From: Ignavibacteriales bacterium
Lineage (GTDB): Bacteria > Bacteroidota > Ignavibacteria > UBA10030 > SZUA-254
Direction: 5' to 3'
Length of the DNA stretch: 64,000 nucleotides
NCBI GenBank assembly: GCA_016214905.1
Contig: JACRMQ010000007.1
Span: forward strand, 757,695 to 821,694
Under the pieces are notes generated by a model. It was not told the DNA's origin and searched no databases. It saw nothing but the letters and a program-made list of their open reading frames with translations. Below, one piece after another: positions 6,916 to 16,964 of the stretch. Both the position numbers and the translations under genes were made by a program. Each line of letters begins with the position of its first letter. Positions within the stretch are counted from its first letter, which is position 1.

Positions 6916-8106
6916 CTATGAAATTTTATTCAGTGCCTGATCGAGATCGTCGCGGAGATCTTCGTAATCCTCACAGCCAACAGCAATGCGAACCAGTTCA
7001 TCCGAAATCCCCGATTTTATTTTTTCTTCTTTTGATACTGTAGCATGCGTCATCGATGCCGGATGCTCGATTAATGATTCAACACCGCCCAATGAAACTG
7101 CAAGCGTAAATATTTCAACATTATTCATTACAATCTTGCCGCCTTCTAAACCGTTTTTTACACCGATGGCAATCATCGCACCGAAACCATCCATCTGCTT
7201 CTTTGCAATCTCATACTGCGGGTGTTCAGGTAAACCGGGGTAGGTTACCCATAAAACTTTCGGATGTTTCTTCAAATATTGCGCAAGTTTCAAAGCGTTA
7301 TCCTGGCTTTTCTCTACTCTCAATCCCAACGTCCGTATGCCGCGCAATACGAGCCATGCTTGATGGGGATCCATAGTTCCACCGAAGGAGGTAAACGTAG
7401 GGCGAATCATCTTGTAATAATTTTCATCTTTCACCACGATCATTCCTCCAACCACATCGCTGTGACCATTCAGGAATTTTGTCAAGCTGTGAACGATGAT
7501 ATCCGCACCGAATTCAAACGGACGTTGAAGATATGGGCTTGCGAAAGTATTATCAACAACAAGCGGGAGCTTATGTTGATGTGCTATTTCGGCAGCACCT
7601 TTGATATCCGTGATTGTGATTGTCGGGTTTGCGGGTGTTTCAATGAAAATCATTTTCGTGTTCGGCTTGATTGCCTTTTTGATATTATCAAGATTCGAGG
7701 TGTCGACGAATGAAGATTCAACTCCGTACTTAGCGTAAATAGTTTCAAGCACGACTCGCGACGGACCGTAAACAGTTTCGGAACTGACTACATGCGCACC
7801 TTGATGAAGCAGGGCAGTGTACACCGTAGTTATTGCTGCCATACCTGTTGCTGTTGCAAAACCTTTATATCCTCCCTCAAGTTCGGTTACATTTTCTTCA
7901 AGTGCACTGATGGTTGGATTCCCTAATCGCGTATAGATGTATCCTTGCTTTGTGCCGGCAAAGCGGGCGGCACCATCATCTGCGCTGGGGAATGCGAAAG
8001 TGGAGCTTTGAAAAATCGGCATCGAAACTTCGCCTATTTCGGAAAGATGAGAATTTCCGGCGTGTATTGCTTTTGTTGATTTGCCGATTTGTTTATTTAA
8101 TTTCAT
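6916..8106 (-). CDS. Trans-sulfuration family PLP enzyme (Cys/Met metabolism)
   Basis: A 396-residue enzyme of the cystathionine gamma-synthase/gamma-lyase/methionine gamma-lyase family. It has the N-terminal family start IHAGNSH, TRLGNPT (phosphate contact), TGMAAI, the PLP-lysine motif HSLTKFLNGHSD with a GGMIV follow-on, and the C-terminal SLGGVESLIEHPASMTH. The position after Tyr in the substrate loop is YGPSR, not YGC, so the cysteine typical of methionine gamma-lyase is missing. That makes a gamma-lyase, gamma-synthase or O-acyl-homoserine sulfhydrylase role as likely. An AAAGGA Shine-Dalgarno precedes the ATG. A paralogue lies at 32720-34021. Confidence 0.88.
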   Translation of the reverse strand: MKLNKQIGKSTKAIHAGNSHLSEIGEVSMPIFQSSTFAFPSADDGAARFAGTKQGYIYTRLGNPTISALEENVTELEGGYKGFATATGMAAITTVYTALLHQGAHVVSSETVYGPSRVVLETIYAKYGVESSFVDTSNLDNIKKAIKPNTKMIFIETPANPTITITDIKGAAEIAHQHKLPLVVDNTFASPYLQRPFEFGADIIVHSLTKFLNGHSDVVGGMIVVKDENYYKMIRPTFTSFGGTMDPHQAWLVLRGIRTLGLRVEKSQDNALKLAQYLKKHPKVLWVTYPGLPEHPQYEIAKKQMDGFGAMIAIGVKNGLEGGKIVMNNVEIFTLAVSLGGVESLIEHPASMTHATVSKEEKIKSGISDELVRIAVGCEDYEDLRDDLDQALNKIS

Positions 8107-8264
8107 GAGTTGAATCCTTTTTAATAATTTCTTTTTAAATTGCTGATGCGATGCAAAATCTTGAAAAATGATCGATCTGGCAAGGGAAATGGTTCAATAA
8201 ATTTTTCACAACGCATATAAAGGTAAGAAGAATTCCTGAATAATTCTAACCGGTTGTTGATGGA

Positions 8265-8708
8265 TCAGTTTTGACTGACGGTTTTTACTTCAGCTTGCCG
8301 CTTTCTCGCTGTTCCAATTAATCCAATGACGCCAAGTCCGATGAACGCCGCAGGTGCGAGAATGGGAGGTGAAGCCTCGTCTGATTTTTCTTCTTCTTCG
8401 ACTAATTCGCTTTTCTCTTCGTCACTTTCAAACCTTTCTCTATTATGAAAGAAGATCCCTCCGAATCCGACCAGTATTGTAAGCATTAAGTAAATATGAA
8501 GCCAACGGATTATACCATCTTTCCAACCTTGAACAGCAAGGAGAGCAATTATGAATCCGATAAGGCTGATTATAATCGGTATAAAAGCCGGTCGTTCATT
8601 TGGCAGAACATCCTGATGTTCGAGAAGAGTATCGATAAATAAAAATAAAAACCCTCCGGCAACCAGTAACACTAATAATCGATTTATTGAAAAAGATTTA
8701 AATAACAT
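8265..8708 (-). CDS. Small integral membrane protein, function unknown
   Basis: A 147-residue protein with hydrophobic segments at about 10-28, 42-60, 69-87 and 117-133. The stretch between segments three and four is very acidic (SDEEKSELVEEEEKSDE). The C-terminus after the last helix is basic (ARKRQ). I do not recognise a family. GAGAGG upstream of the ATG is a reasonable ribosome site. It stands alone between divergently spaced neighbours. The 8107-8264 gap holds only the trans-sulfuration leader. Confidence 0.65.
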   Translation of the reverse strand: MLFKSFSINRLLVLLVAGGFLFLFIDTLLEHQDVLPNERPAFIPIIISLIGFIIALLAVQGWKDGIIRWLHIYLMLTILVGFGGIFFHNRERFESDEEKSELVEEEEKSDEASPPILAPAAFIGLGVIGLIGTARKRQAEVKTVSQN

Positions 8709-8789
8709 AATAACCTCTCAAATAAATTTGAATATGAGAATGATTTTATTCAAATGGCTACATAAAATAAGAAAAGTCGGTTACAAATA

Positions 8790-8820
8790 AAAACCCCGTC
8801 TGTTTCGCAAACGGGGTTTT
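8790..8820 (-). terminator. Terminator of the subtilisin-like protease gene
   Basis: AAAACCCCGT (8790-8799) pairs with ACGGGGTTTT (8811-8820) around GTTT/AAAC. The minus strand continues into TTTTTATTTG. Confidence 0.75.
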
Positions 8821-8850
8821 CAATGTTACAACTTTAGATGTATAGTGGGA

Positions 8851-10260
8851 TTAAAATCCACTTACATTTAACCTTCCGCCGGTTACACACTTACCCGACA
8901 ATGAAGCAGTTGGTACAACGCTGGCAAGAACTGCCGCTTTAATTTGGGCAACAGTTGAGCCTGGATGATATGCTGCATAAAGAGCCACACCGCCAGTGAC
9001 ATGTGGACACGCCATTGATGTCCCACTATACGATGCATAACTGGCAGCACCTGATTTGCTTGGTATGGTAGAATAGATAGCAGAACCCGGTGCACCCAAA
9101 TCAACAGTGGTTAAACCGTAATTCGAGAAACTTGATAACGTTCCGGTTGATGTTATCGAAGCTACAGCTATGACATTCGCATTAGGATAGCATGATGGAT
9201 AACTTGCTGTAACATCTGTGTTGAGAGTTGAATTACCTGCTGCTGCTACGAATACAATATTTGCCTGATTCGAGCGTTCGATTGCATCTTGCAATGCAAG
9301 AGAATAAGCACCACCGCCCCATGAATTGTTTGTAGCGACGATGTTCAAACCATGACGTGATTTAAGGTCGGTGAAATAATCAAGCGCTAAAATGGCATTT
9401 GTTGTTGAGCCACCTTGTTTACCAAGGAACTTGCCTGATATTATTTGAATATTCCAGCAAACACCGACAACACCAAGAGCGTTGCCGCCTTTTGCGCCGA
9501 TTGTACCGGCGACATGCGTACCATGATCGTCAGCCGGACCGTCGTAAATTGTGTTGTTGTTTCCATCGAAATCCCAACCATGAATGTCGTCGATATATCC
9601 GTTACCGTCATTGTCAATACCATCGACTAAGTCATAAGGATTGGTCCAAATCTGTCCGGCAAGATCTGGATGAGTGAACATAATTCCCTCATCGATTTCT
9701 CCTACAAATACCGTTGATAATCCGGTATGTCCTGCTGCCCATGCTTCGCCTGCCTGAGAACCGTATTGGTTTGCGGGTGTTGTAGCATCGCCATACATGC
9801 CCCACAACGATCCATTTGTATAATATGTATCGTTTGAAGTTGCATTATGGTAATAATAATAATTCGGTTCCGCGTACAGAACATCCGGTGAGTTCTTCAA
9901 AGCGTTTACAGCATCACGAACCGACATTGGTGTGTTAATAACGTTTATGCCTTCATTGTCCCCGGCTTTTTTCATCGCGGCGGTGACAATCTTTTGATTT
10001 AATTTACCGTTGACCGAACCGACTGCGGCATTCCGCTTTACATCGGTGACACCGGTTTTGAATTTAACAATCACTTCGCCGGGAACGAATTCAAGTCGGA
10101 TTCCGTCGTAACCGACTTTTTCTAACGGTGTGATTTGTTGGGTTCCAATAGATTGGGTGGGGGCTTCGGTTTTTGAACAGCCTGCTATCACCACAATAAC
10201 CAGGAACGAGAGTAATCCGAGCAAAATTATTTTCCCGGACCATGTACGTGTATCGTTCAT
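8851..10260 (-). CDS. Subtilisin-like serine protease (S8), predicted lipoprotein
   Basis: A 469-residue protease. Residues 1-28 end in a lipobox (VVIAGC), so the mature protein is probably lipid-anchored in the envelope. Residues about 50-130 form a propeptide of the fervidolysin type (VPGEVIVKFKTGV ... YAEPNYYYY). The S8 triad is visible: Asp in GEIDEGIMFTHPDL (about 190), His in DDHGTHVAGTIGAKGGN (about 247) and Ser in SYSGTSMACPHVTGG (about 418). The oxyanion Asn is in NNSWGGG. The protein stops soon after the catalytic domain and has no T9SS tail. The promoter is near consensus and AAGGAGT lies 6 nt before the ATG. Confidence 0.93.
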   Translation of the reverse strand: MNDTRTWSGKIILLGLLSFLVIVVIAGCSKTEAPTQSIGTQQITPLEKVGYDGIRLEFVPGEVIVKFKTGVTDVKRNAAVGSVNGKLNQKIVTAAMKKAGDNEGINVINTPMSVRDAVNALKNSPDVLYAEPNYYYYHNATSNDTYYTNGSLWGMYGDATTPANQYGSQAGEAWAAGHTGLSTVFVGEIDEGIMFTHPDLAGQIWTNPYDLVDGIDNDGNGYIDDIHGWDFDGNNNTIYDGPADDHGTHVAGTIGAKGGNALGVVGVCWNIQIISGKFLGKQGGSTTNAILALDYFTDLKSRHGLNIVATNNSWGGGAYSLALQDAIERSNQANIVFVAAAGNSTLNTDVTASYPSCYPNANVIAVASITSTGTLSSFSNYGLTTVDLGAPGSAIYSTIPSKSGAASYASYSGTSMACPHVTGGVALYAAYHPGSTVAQIKAAVLASVVPTASLSGKCVTGGRLNVSGF

Positions 10261-10313
10261 AAAAAACTCCTTATGAATTAGGTGTGGGTTATTAATGATA
10301 TGCGGGCAAAAAT

Positions 10314-10342
10314 ATTATAATCAATTCTTCAGACGATGTCAA
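10314..10342 (-). promoter_or_regulatory. Consensus sigma70 promoter of the protease gene
   Basis: TTGACA (revcomp of 10337-10342), exactly 17 nt, TATAAT (revcomp of 10314-10319): a perfect match to the vegetative consensus. The start near 10307 gives a leader of about 47 nt. The rest of the 10343-10567 gap shows nothing else I recognise. Confidence 0.8.
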
Positions 10343-10567
10343 GTGTTTTTTTTTGGAAATGTGTTCTGAATTCTTCATTTTTCTGATAATATGTCTTAGG
10401 CGGTTCGCGATTTAAGGTTTTTCCCAGGTATAAGGTGGTTATAGTCAAATTTTGTGTAATCGGGCAAACAAAATCCTACTCAAGTATGAACTCAATCCCA
10501 TTTTATAAATATCTCTCTATACTGTCCAAATTTGCAGTACAGGAATTATTTTCAGTTTCTAAATCTA

Positions 10568-11008
10568 TTACTTTGCTTTGTTTGCCGCCGGTTCAATCCG
10601 GTATGAGTGGGATATATTCACACTCGCTTTGAGCATTGCGGACACGGAACAATATTTGGTTGTGGACATTTCGATGGCTCGTTCAATATCTTTCGGATCG
10701 ATTCCATCACCGTAGAAAACGTATTCGACATGAATATCGGTGAACACTTTTGGATGTTCTTCGCTTTCATTACCGGTGATGTTCATTTCAAATGAAATAA
10801 CCGGAGCTTTTCTTTTTCTGAGTATAGCGGCAACATCGCTTCCGGTGCATCCGCCAAGTGCGATAAGTAAAAGTTCTTTTGGACGAGTGCCGGAGTTGCT
10901 CCCGCCGAAATCTTCAGGTCCATCCATTGTAACCCAATGGTTAGAATCTGCTTTTGCAACGAAAGTTATACCCTGTACTTGCTTAACTATTGCTTTTTTT
11001 TGTGCCAT
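10568..11008 (-). CDS. OsmC family peroxiredoxin-like protein
   Basis: A 146-residue OsmC/Ohr fold protein. By family it reduces organic hydroperoxides with a reactive cysteine pair. The first cysteine is in ALGGCTGSDVAAIL (about residue 54) and the second in TTKYCSVSAML (about 119), both in the expected places. It precedes nothing in an obvious operon; a DUF2892 membrane gene lies 30 nt upstream on the same strand and may be cotranscribed. Whether it is a peroxidase or a YhfA-type OsmC protein cannot be told. Confidence 0.9.
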   Translation of the reverse strand: MAQKKAIVKQVQGITFVAKADSNHWVTMDGPEDFGGSNSGTRPKELLLIALGGCTGSDVAAILRKRKAPVISFEMNITGNESEEHPKVFTDIHVEYVFYGDGIDPKDIERAIEMSTTKYCSVSAMLKASVNISHSYRIEPAANKAK

Positions 11009-11038
11009 GAGATAATTCCAAGAATGTTGTTACTATTT

Positions 11039-11242
11039 TCATTGTTTTTTAAGAGTAGATATTTTCGCAGGTTTGTAGAGCGGGCAGAAACTGACGAAAC
11101 TGGTTAGAAGGAAAACGATTCCCAATATCAATAAAATAATACCCAGTATTCCGGTTACTGTATCGGTGAAATAAAGAATACCGAATAAAAGAGCCAGTAT
11201 GATGCGGATAATTTTATCGGTCGAACCCATATTCTTTTCCAT
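11039..11242 (-). CDS. DUF2892 (YgaP-type) small membrane protein
   Basis: A 67-residue protein. It starts MEKNMGSTDKIIRIILALLF, has two hydrophobic segments (about 11-27 and 31-49) and ends with FCPLYKPAKISTLKK. The NMG..D..IR start and the CPLY...IST end are the hallmarks of the YgaP-like transmembrane domain family. Its role is unknown; relatives are often fused to rhodanese domains or lie near sulfur or redox genes. AGGATTATTATT precedes the ATG. It is probably cotranscribed with the OsmC gene. Confidence 0.85.
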   Translation of the reverse strand: MEKNMGSTDKIIRIILALLFGILYFTDTVTGILGIILLILGIVFLLTSFVSFCPLYKPAKISTLKKQ

Positions 11243-11334
11243 AATAATAATCCTTTTATGATTAAATGTTTATGCTTTATTTGATGTTGTCGATATGTTT
11301 TTGATTCATCTATTGTGGAATTAGTGCTGTTTCA

Positions 11335-11571
11335 TCAAATTTTTAACTTTGCGAGAATTTTTCGACTGGATCCGCTTGGTACTTTAGCCGGCGGATATGC
11401 CCGGTATAATAAAATCGTTCTCTTCAAGCTATCTAAATATGCTGTGCATTTCGGACATTCATCCAGATGCTTTTTAATAATCCGGCATTTAGGTGAATCG
11501 ATATTCTGATCTAATTTATCGCAGATGTAAGTGAAAACATCGCCGCATTTTGTGTCTATTTTTTTCTTCAT
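11335..11571 (-). CDS. Anti-sigma factor-like zinc-finger protein
   Basis: A 78-residue soluble protein with KCGDVFTYICDKLD near the start and the motif HLDECPKCTAYLDSLKR (about residues 36-52), an H-x3-C-x2-C zinc-binding anti-sigma domain. It overlaps the sigma factor gene by 4 bp (ATGA), so the two are translationally coupled. It has no membrane helix, unlike many anti-sigma factors, so it probably holds the sigma factor in the cytoplasm and may sense redox or metal state through its cysteines. Function is inferred from domain and position. Confidence 0.8.
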   Translation of the reverse strand: MKKKIDTKCGDVFTYICDKLDQNIDSPKCRIIKKHLDECPKCTAYLDSLKRTILLYRAYPPAKVPSGSSRKILAKLKI

Positions 11572-12176
11572 ACTGTCATATACTGGTTAAGTTGTTCACG
11601 AAGGAAAACACGGGCTCTGCGCAAACGTGATTTGACTGCGGGAACCGTGATCTTCAAAATTCTTGCGGTTTCCTCTGCCGATCTTCCTTCGATATCGCGC
11701 AATACAAATACGATGCGGTAATCACCGGGAAGTTTCTGAATAGCGTTATCGAGCAGGTCTTTCAACTCGTTGTTCATGAGTTTATCTAACGGTGTACTTT
11801 TCCACTCCTGAATCATATCGCCGCGATTATGATCTTCACCATCGTGAGCGGCAGGAGCCGCATCGATGGAGATTGATGCTTCATCTAACTTAGTCCGGCG
11901 GTTCTTCATCAAGCAATTATTTGCCACGATGCTATAAAGCCAAGTGGTGAATTTAGAACGGTGATCGAATTGATTCAACTTCCGATACACATTAACGAAA
12001 GTATCTTGGAGTGTTTCGGATGCTTTATCTTTGTTACGGCAAACTTTAAATGCGAAACTGTAGACCAGATCTTCATAAGTGCGAACAATCTCTGCGAATG
12101 CCTGATGATTTCCTTTTTTGGCATTACGTAAAAGCCGAGGATCGGGTTCAGGATGAGTGGGTGTATTGAATTTCAT
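11568..12176 (-). CDS. ECF-type RNA polymerase sigma factor
   Basis: A sigma-70 family ECF factor of about 202 residues from the ATG at 12176; the frame is open to an upstream ATG at 12248, but those extra 24 residues are Lys/Ile-rich and not domain-like. Region 2 is visible as AFAEIVRTYEDLVYSFAFKV and FVNVYRKLNQFDHRSKFTTWL, region 4 as LPGDYRIVFVLRDIEGRSAEETARIL followed by AVKSRLRRARVFL. It pairs with the overlapping zinc-finger anti-sigma gene. Its regulon is unknown. The subtilase and OsmC genes downstream have their own signals. Confidence 0.92.
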   Translation of the reverse strand: MKFNTPTHPEPDPRLLRNAKKGNHQAFAEIVRTYEDLVYSFAFKVCRNKDKASETLQDTFVNVYRKLNQFDHRSKFTTWLYSIVANNCLMKNRRTKLDEASISIDAAPAAHDGEDHNRGDMIQEWKSTPLDKLMNNELKDLLDNAIQKLPGDYRIVFVLRDIEGRSAEETARILKITVPAVKSRLRRARVFLREQLNQYMTV

Positions 12177-12333
12177 GTAAAATGTTTTATTTTCAATTTT
12201 TCTAAATATAATAATTTTTTTAATTTTCTTTCTCATCGCTGAAATCATACCTACGATCCATTCTCAACAATGACATCCGGATACTGAATATTGAACCAAT
12301 TATATGATTTATTCTCTTAAAATCAATTTGCTT

Positions 12334-13773
<1,440 letters not shown>

Positions 13774-13843
13774 GAATAAAGCAATTACGAAGAAATTATC
13801 GTCTATGATATAGTAAAAGAAGACGAATGCTTCACGATCATTG

Positions 13844-13876
13844 AATCGGAGTGGTTTTTTACACTCCGATTTTTTT
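13844..13876 (+). terminator. Rho-independent terminator of gdhA
   Basis: AATCGGAGTG (13844-13853), loop of eight, CACTCCGATT (13862-13871), then a T-run. Confidence 0.85.
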
Positions 13877-13906
13877 ATTATATATGTAATAATATTTTAA
13901 TTAATT

Positions 13907-16906
13907 ATGGCAGATCAAACTATCCGATCATCAAAACGTACCGAATATCCATGGGAAACTGCCGGTTATAACACGCGCTTCCAGGGTTTTCAAAAACTGA
14001 TGCGATTCAACGTCAGGGATATTCTTTTAGTTTCCAGTCTATACGACTCATATATCATCGAAGAAGATGGACGATTGTATGAACTGATTCGAAAAGAATA
14101 CGAAGGACTTAATTTGAGCCACTCACCCGAGATTACGCATGTTTCCAGCGGAGAAGAAGCACTCGAGTTGGCCACAGGCGGAAGGCGGTTCGATTTAATA
14201 ATCACCACACTTCACATCGAAGATTTCCATGCTGTACGGTTTGCGAGGAGGGTAAAAGAATCAGGTTTGAATATTCCTGTCGTACTTCTTACATACGATA
14301 ACCGCGAACTATCTGAGTTAATGCTGAGGCAGGATACATCGGTATTCGACAGGATTTTTATTTGGCAGGGAGATTCCCGCATTCTTGTCGCGATCATTAA
14401 ATATATAGAGGATCGGATGAATGTTGAGCATGACACTCAAACCGCCGGCGTTCAATCGATCATTCTTATCGAAGATAATGTCAAATATTATTCTGCTTTT
14501 CTGCCAATCATCTATACTGAAATTCTCATTCAATCTCAGCGGTTAATCGCAGAAGGCATCAATCCATCCGATCGGTATCTTCGAATGAGGGCGAGGCCAA
14601 AAATTCTTCTTTGTACGACATACGAAGAAGCATGGGAATATTTTCAGAAGTATGAGGAAAACATTCTTGGGGTAATATCTGACATCGATTTTTACCATAA
14701 TGGCAGTGATGATCCGCAAGCCGGGATAGAGTTTGCAAGAAATGTGAAGTTGCGCCGTGCCGATATACCAATTTTGCTGCAATCGAACGCGCCCGATAAA
14801 GAGCTCGAAGTTCACACGATCGGTGTTTCTTTTTTACTCAAAGATTCACCAACATTACTGAACGATCTGCGGTTGTTCATGAATCGCTACTTCAGTTTTG
14901 GAGATTTCATTTTCCGTATGCCCGATGGAACAGAGGTCAGCCGGGCAACTGATTTGAAATCACTTGAAGAACAATTGAATTTTGTTCCTGATGAGAGTAT
15001 CCGATACCACGCTGAAAGAAATCATTTTTCAAACTGGCTCAAAGCGAGAACCGAGTTCTGGCTTGCATATAAACACCGGCCGCGTAAAGTTTCAGATTTT
15101 CCATCAATCGCCGACATGCGGCAGGATCTGATTATATCCTTCCAAACGCATCGCCGATTGCGGCAACTGGGACAAATAACCGATTTCGATAAAACTACTT
15201 TCGATCCGTCCAGCAGTTTTGCCCGGATCGGCAGCGGATCTCTTGGTGGAAAAGCCCGTGGATTGGGATTTGTGAATACTCTGTTAAATAATTTTGATAT
15301 ACGTGATCGATTCAAGGATATTCAAATTACGGTTCCTCCCGCGGTTATTCTTGGAACCGATGTATTTGATCAGTTCCTTGACGAAAACAATTTACGTGAA
15401 TTTGCATTACGCTGCACCGACGATACAGAAATCACTCAACGATTTTTAGAGACAAAAAAATTTCCTCGGAAAATAAGTCGACAGCTTAACGATTTTTTGG
15501 AGATTGTTCGAGAACCGCTTGCCGTAAGATCATCATCTCTTCTGGAAGATTCCCAGTTCCATCCGTTTGCGGGTGTTTATAAAACTTATATGATACCGAA
15601 TAATCATAATAATCCGGTTACCAGGCGTACGGAGTTGATAAACAGCATAAAGCGAGTATACGCTTCCACTTTTTATCAAACCGCAAAAGATTATATCAAG
15701 GTAACATCGTATCGGCTTGAAGAAGAGAAGATGGCGGTTATTATTCAGAAGATGGTTGGGGTTCCGCATGATTCAAAATTTTATCCGGATTTCTCCGGAG
15801 TAGCAAAATCGTATAATTTTTACCCGGTTGCGCCTCAAAAATCGCAAGATGGAATTGTATCTGTCGCACTCGGATTGGGAAAGATGATTGTTGATGGCGG
15901 AATCACCGTCCGTTTTTGCCCGAAGTATCCGGATAATCTGTTACAATTTTATTCCGTCCAGGAAACACTTCGAAATAGTCAAACAGAATATTTTGCTTTG
16001 GACCTTGATTCAAAATTAAGCGAATCCGCTGATCCAAGTCATACACTGTTAAAGAAATATGAATTGAATGAAGCTGAGCGTGATGGAACTCTACGTTATG
16101 TCGGTTCAACCTATTCATCAGAAAATGATACGATTCATGATGGATTATCGCGCGACGGAAAACGGGTAGTAACATTCGCGCCTGTCCTTCGAAATAAAAT
16201 ATTTCCACTTCCGGAAATAATCGAGCTTTTACTTGAGTTGGGTAATTGGGGAATGGGTGCGCCTGTCGAATTGGAGTTTGCGGTGAATATGTCGGAGTCA
16301 CTCTCAAAACCGAAAGAGTTTGGGTTGTTGCAAATTCGTCCACTCGTTCTGAATCGTGAAGCGGAGGAATTGGAAATCGATGAGATCGATCGTAACAAAT
16401 TGATTTGTCATAGTCATCAAGTGTTAGGTCATGGCATCATTAAAGATATCTATGATATTGTTATGGTTGATATCAATCGATTTGATCGGAGTAAAACAAA
16501 TGAAGTGGCGGCGGAGATAGGGCAATTCAATCAAAAACTTATCTTTGAACAGCGACCTTATCTTTTAATAGGTTTGGGACGTTGGGGAAGTTTAGATCCC
16601 TGGCTTGGTATTAGTGTGAAATGGGAACAAATAGCCGGCGCGCGCGCCATCATTGAAGCCGGATTTAAAGATATCGACGTTACACCATCGCAGGGTTCAC
16701 ACTTTTTTCAGAATATAACTTCGTTTATGGTTGGTTATTTTACAATCACTTCCAGAATAGAAGAAGGATTCGTTGATTGGGATTGGTTGTTGGGACAGAA
16801 TGTAGCGGAAGAAAAAATGTTCACCAGACATATCCGTTTAAAAAATCCCCTTGTTGTTAAAATGGATGGGCAAAAGAACGAGGGAATTATTTTGAAACCT
16901 GAATAA
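13907..16906 (+). CDS. Receiver-domain / PEP-pyruvate-binding (PPDK N-terminal) fusion protein
   Basis: A 999-residue protein. Residues about 37-165 are a receiver-like fold whose acceptor site is degenerate (DLIITTLHIEDFHA). Residues about 183-325 are a second receiver with an intact set: IEDN pocket, VISDIDF acceptor, QSN and LLKD lysine. Residues about 440-830 match the nucleotide-binding domain of PEP synthase/PPDK: GSGSLGGKARGLGF, PLAVRSSSLLEDSQFHPFAG, GLGKMIVDGG and LQIRPL. The swivelling phosphohistidine domain and the PEP barrel are absent. The last 130 residues hold the motifs LIGLGRWGSLDPWLGI and DVTPSQGSHFFQNITSF. I know of uncharacterised relatives in Bacteroidota. A phosphorylation-controlled ATP-dependent enzyme is inferred. 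Confidence 0.85.
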   Translation: MADQTIRSSKRTEYPWETAGYNTRFQGFQKLMRFNVRDILLVSSLYDSYIIEEDGRLYELIRKEYEGLNLSHSPEITHVSSGEEALELATGGRRFDLIITTLHIEDFHAVRFARRVKESGLNIPVVLLTYDNRELSELMLRQDTSVFDRIFIWQGDSRILVAIIKYIEDRMNVEHDTQTAGVQSIILIEDNVKYYSAFLPIIYTEILIQSQRLIAEGINPSDRYLRMRARPKILLCTTYEEAWEYFQKYEENILGVISDIDFYHNGSDDPQAGIEFARNVKLRRADIPILLQSNAPDKELEVHTIGVSFLLKDSPTLLNDLRLFMNRYFSFGDFIFRMPDGTEVSRATDLKSLEEQLNFVPDESIRYHAERNHFSNWLKARTEFWLAYKHRPRKVSDFPSIADMRQDLIISFQTHRRLRQLGQITDFDKTTFDPSSSFARIGSGSLGGKARGLGFVNTLLNNFDIRDRFKDIQITVPPAVILGTDVFDQFLDENNLREFALRCTDDTEITQRFLETKKFPRKISRQLNDFLEIVREPLAVRSSSLLEDSQFHPFAGVYKTYMIPNNHNNPVTRRTELINSIKRVYASTFYQTAKDYIKVTSYRLEEEKMAVIIQKMVGVPHDSKFYPDFSGVAKSYNFYPVAPQKSQDGIVSVALGLGKMIVDGGITVRFCPKYPDNLLQFYSVQETLRNSQTEYFALDLDSKLSESADPSHTLLKKYELNEAERDGTLRYVGSTYSSENDTIHDGLSRDGKRVVTFAPVLRNKIFPLPEIIELLLELGNWGMGAPVELEFAVNMSESLSKPKEFGLLQIRPLVLNREAEELEIDEIDRNKLICHSHQVLGHGIIKDIYDIVMVDINRFDRSKTNEVAAEIGQFNQKLIFEQRPYLLIGLGRWGSLDPWLGISVKWEQIAGARAIIEAGFKDIDVTPSQGSHFFQNITSFMVGYFTITSRIEEGFVDWDWLLGQNVAEEKMFTRHIRLKNPLVVKMDGQKNEGIILKPE

Positions 16907-16911
16907 TAAAA

Positions 16912-16942
16912 AACCTGACAATTCTAAGTTAACTGTCAGGTT
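16912..16942 (-). terminator. Terminator of the glutamate synthase operon
   Basis: AACCTGACA (16912-16920) pairs perfectly with TGTCAGGTT (16934-16942). On the minus strand it runs into TTTTTTATTATT. On the plus strand no T-run follows, so it mainly serves the gltB-like gene, 23 nt past its stop. Confidence 0.75.
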
Positions 16943-16964
16943 CCGAAAAATTTACCGACTGATA

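Noticed and set aside
8340-8400. PEP-CTERM-like sorting signal at the end of the 147-residue membrane protein
   Set aside because: There is a final helix and a basic end, but no PEP motif, and three other membrane helices precede it.
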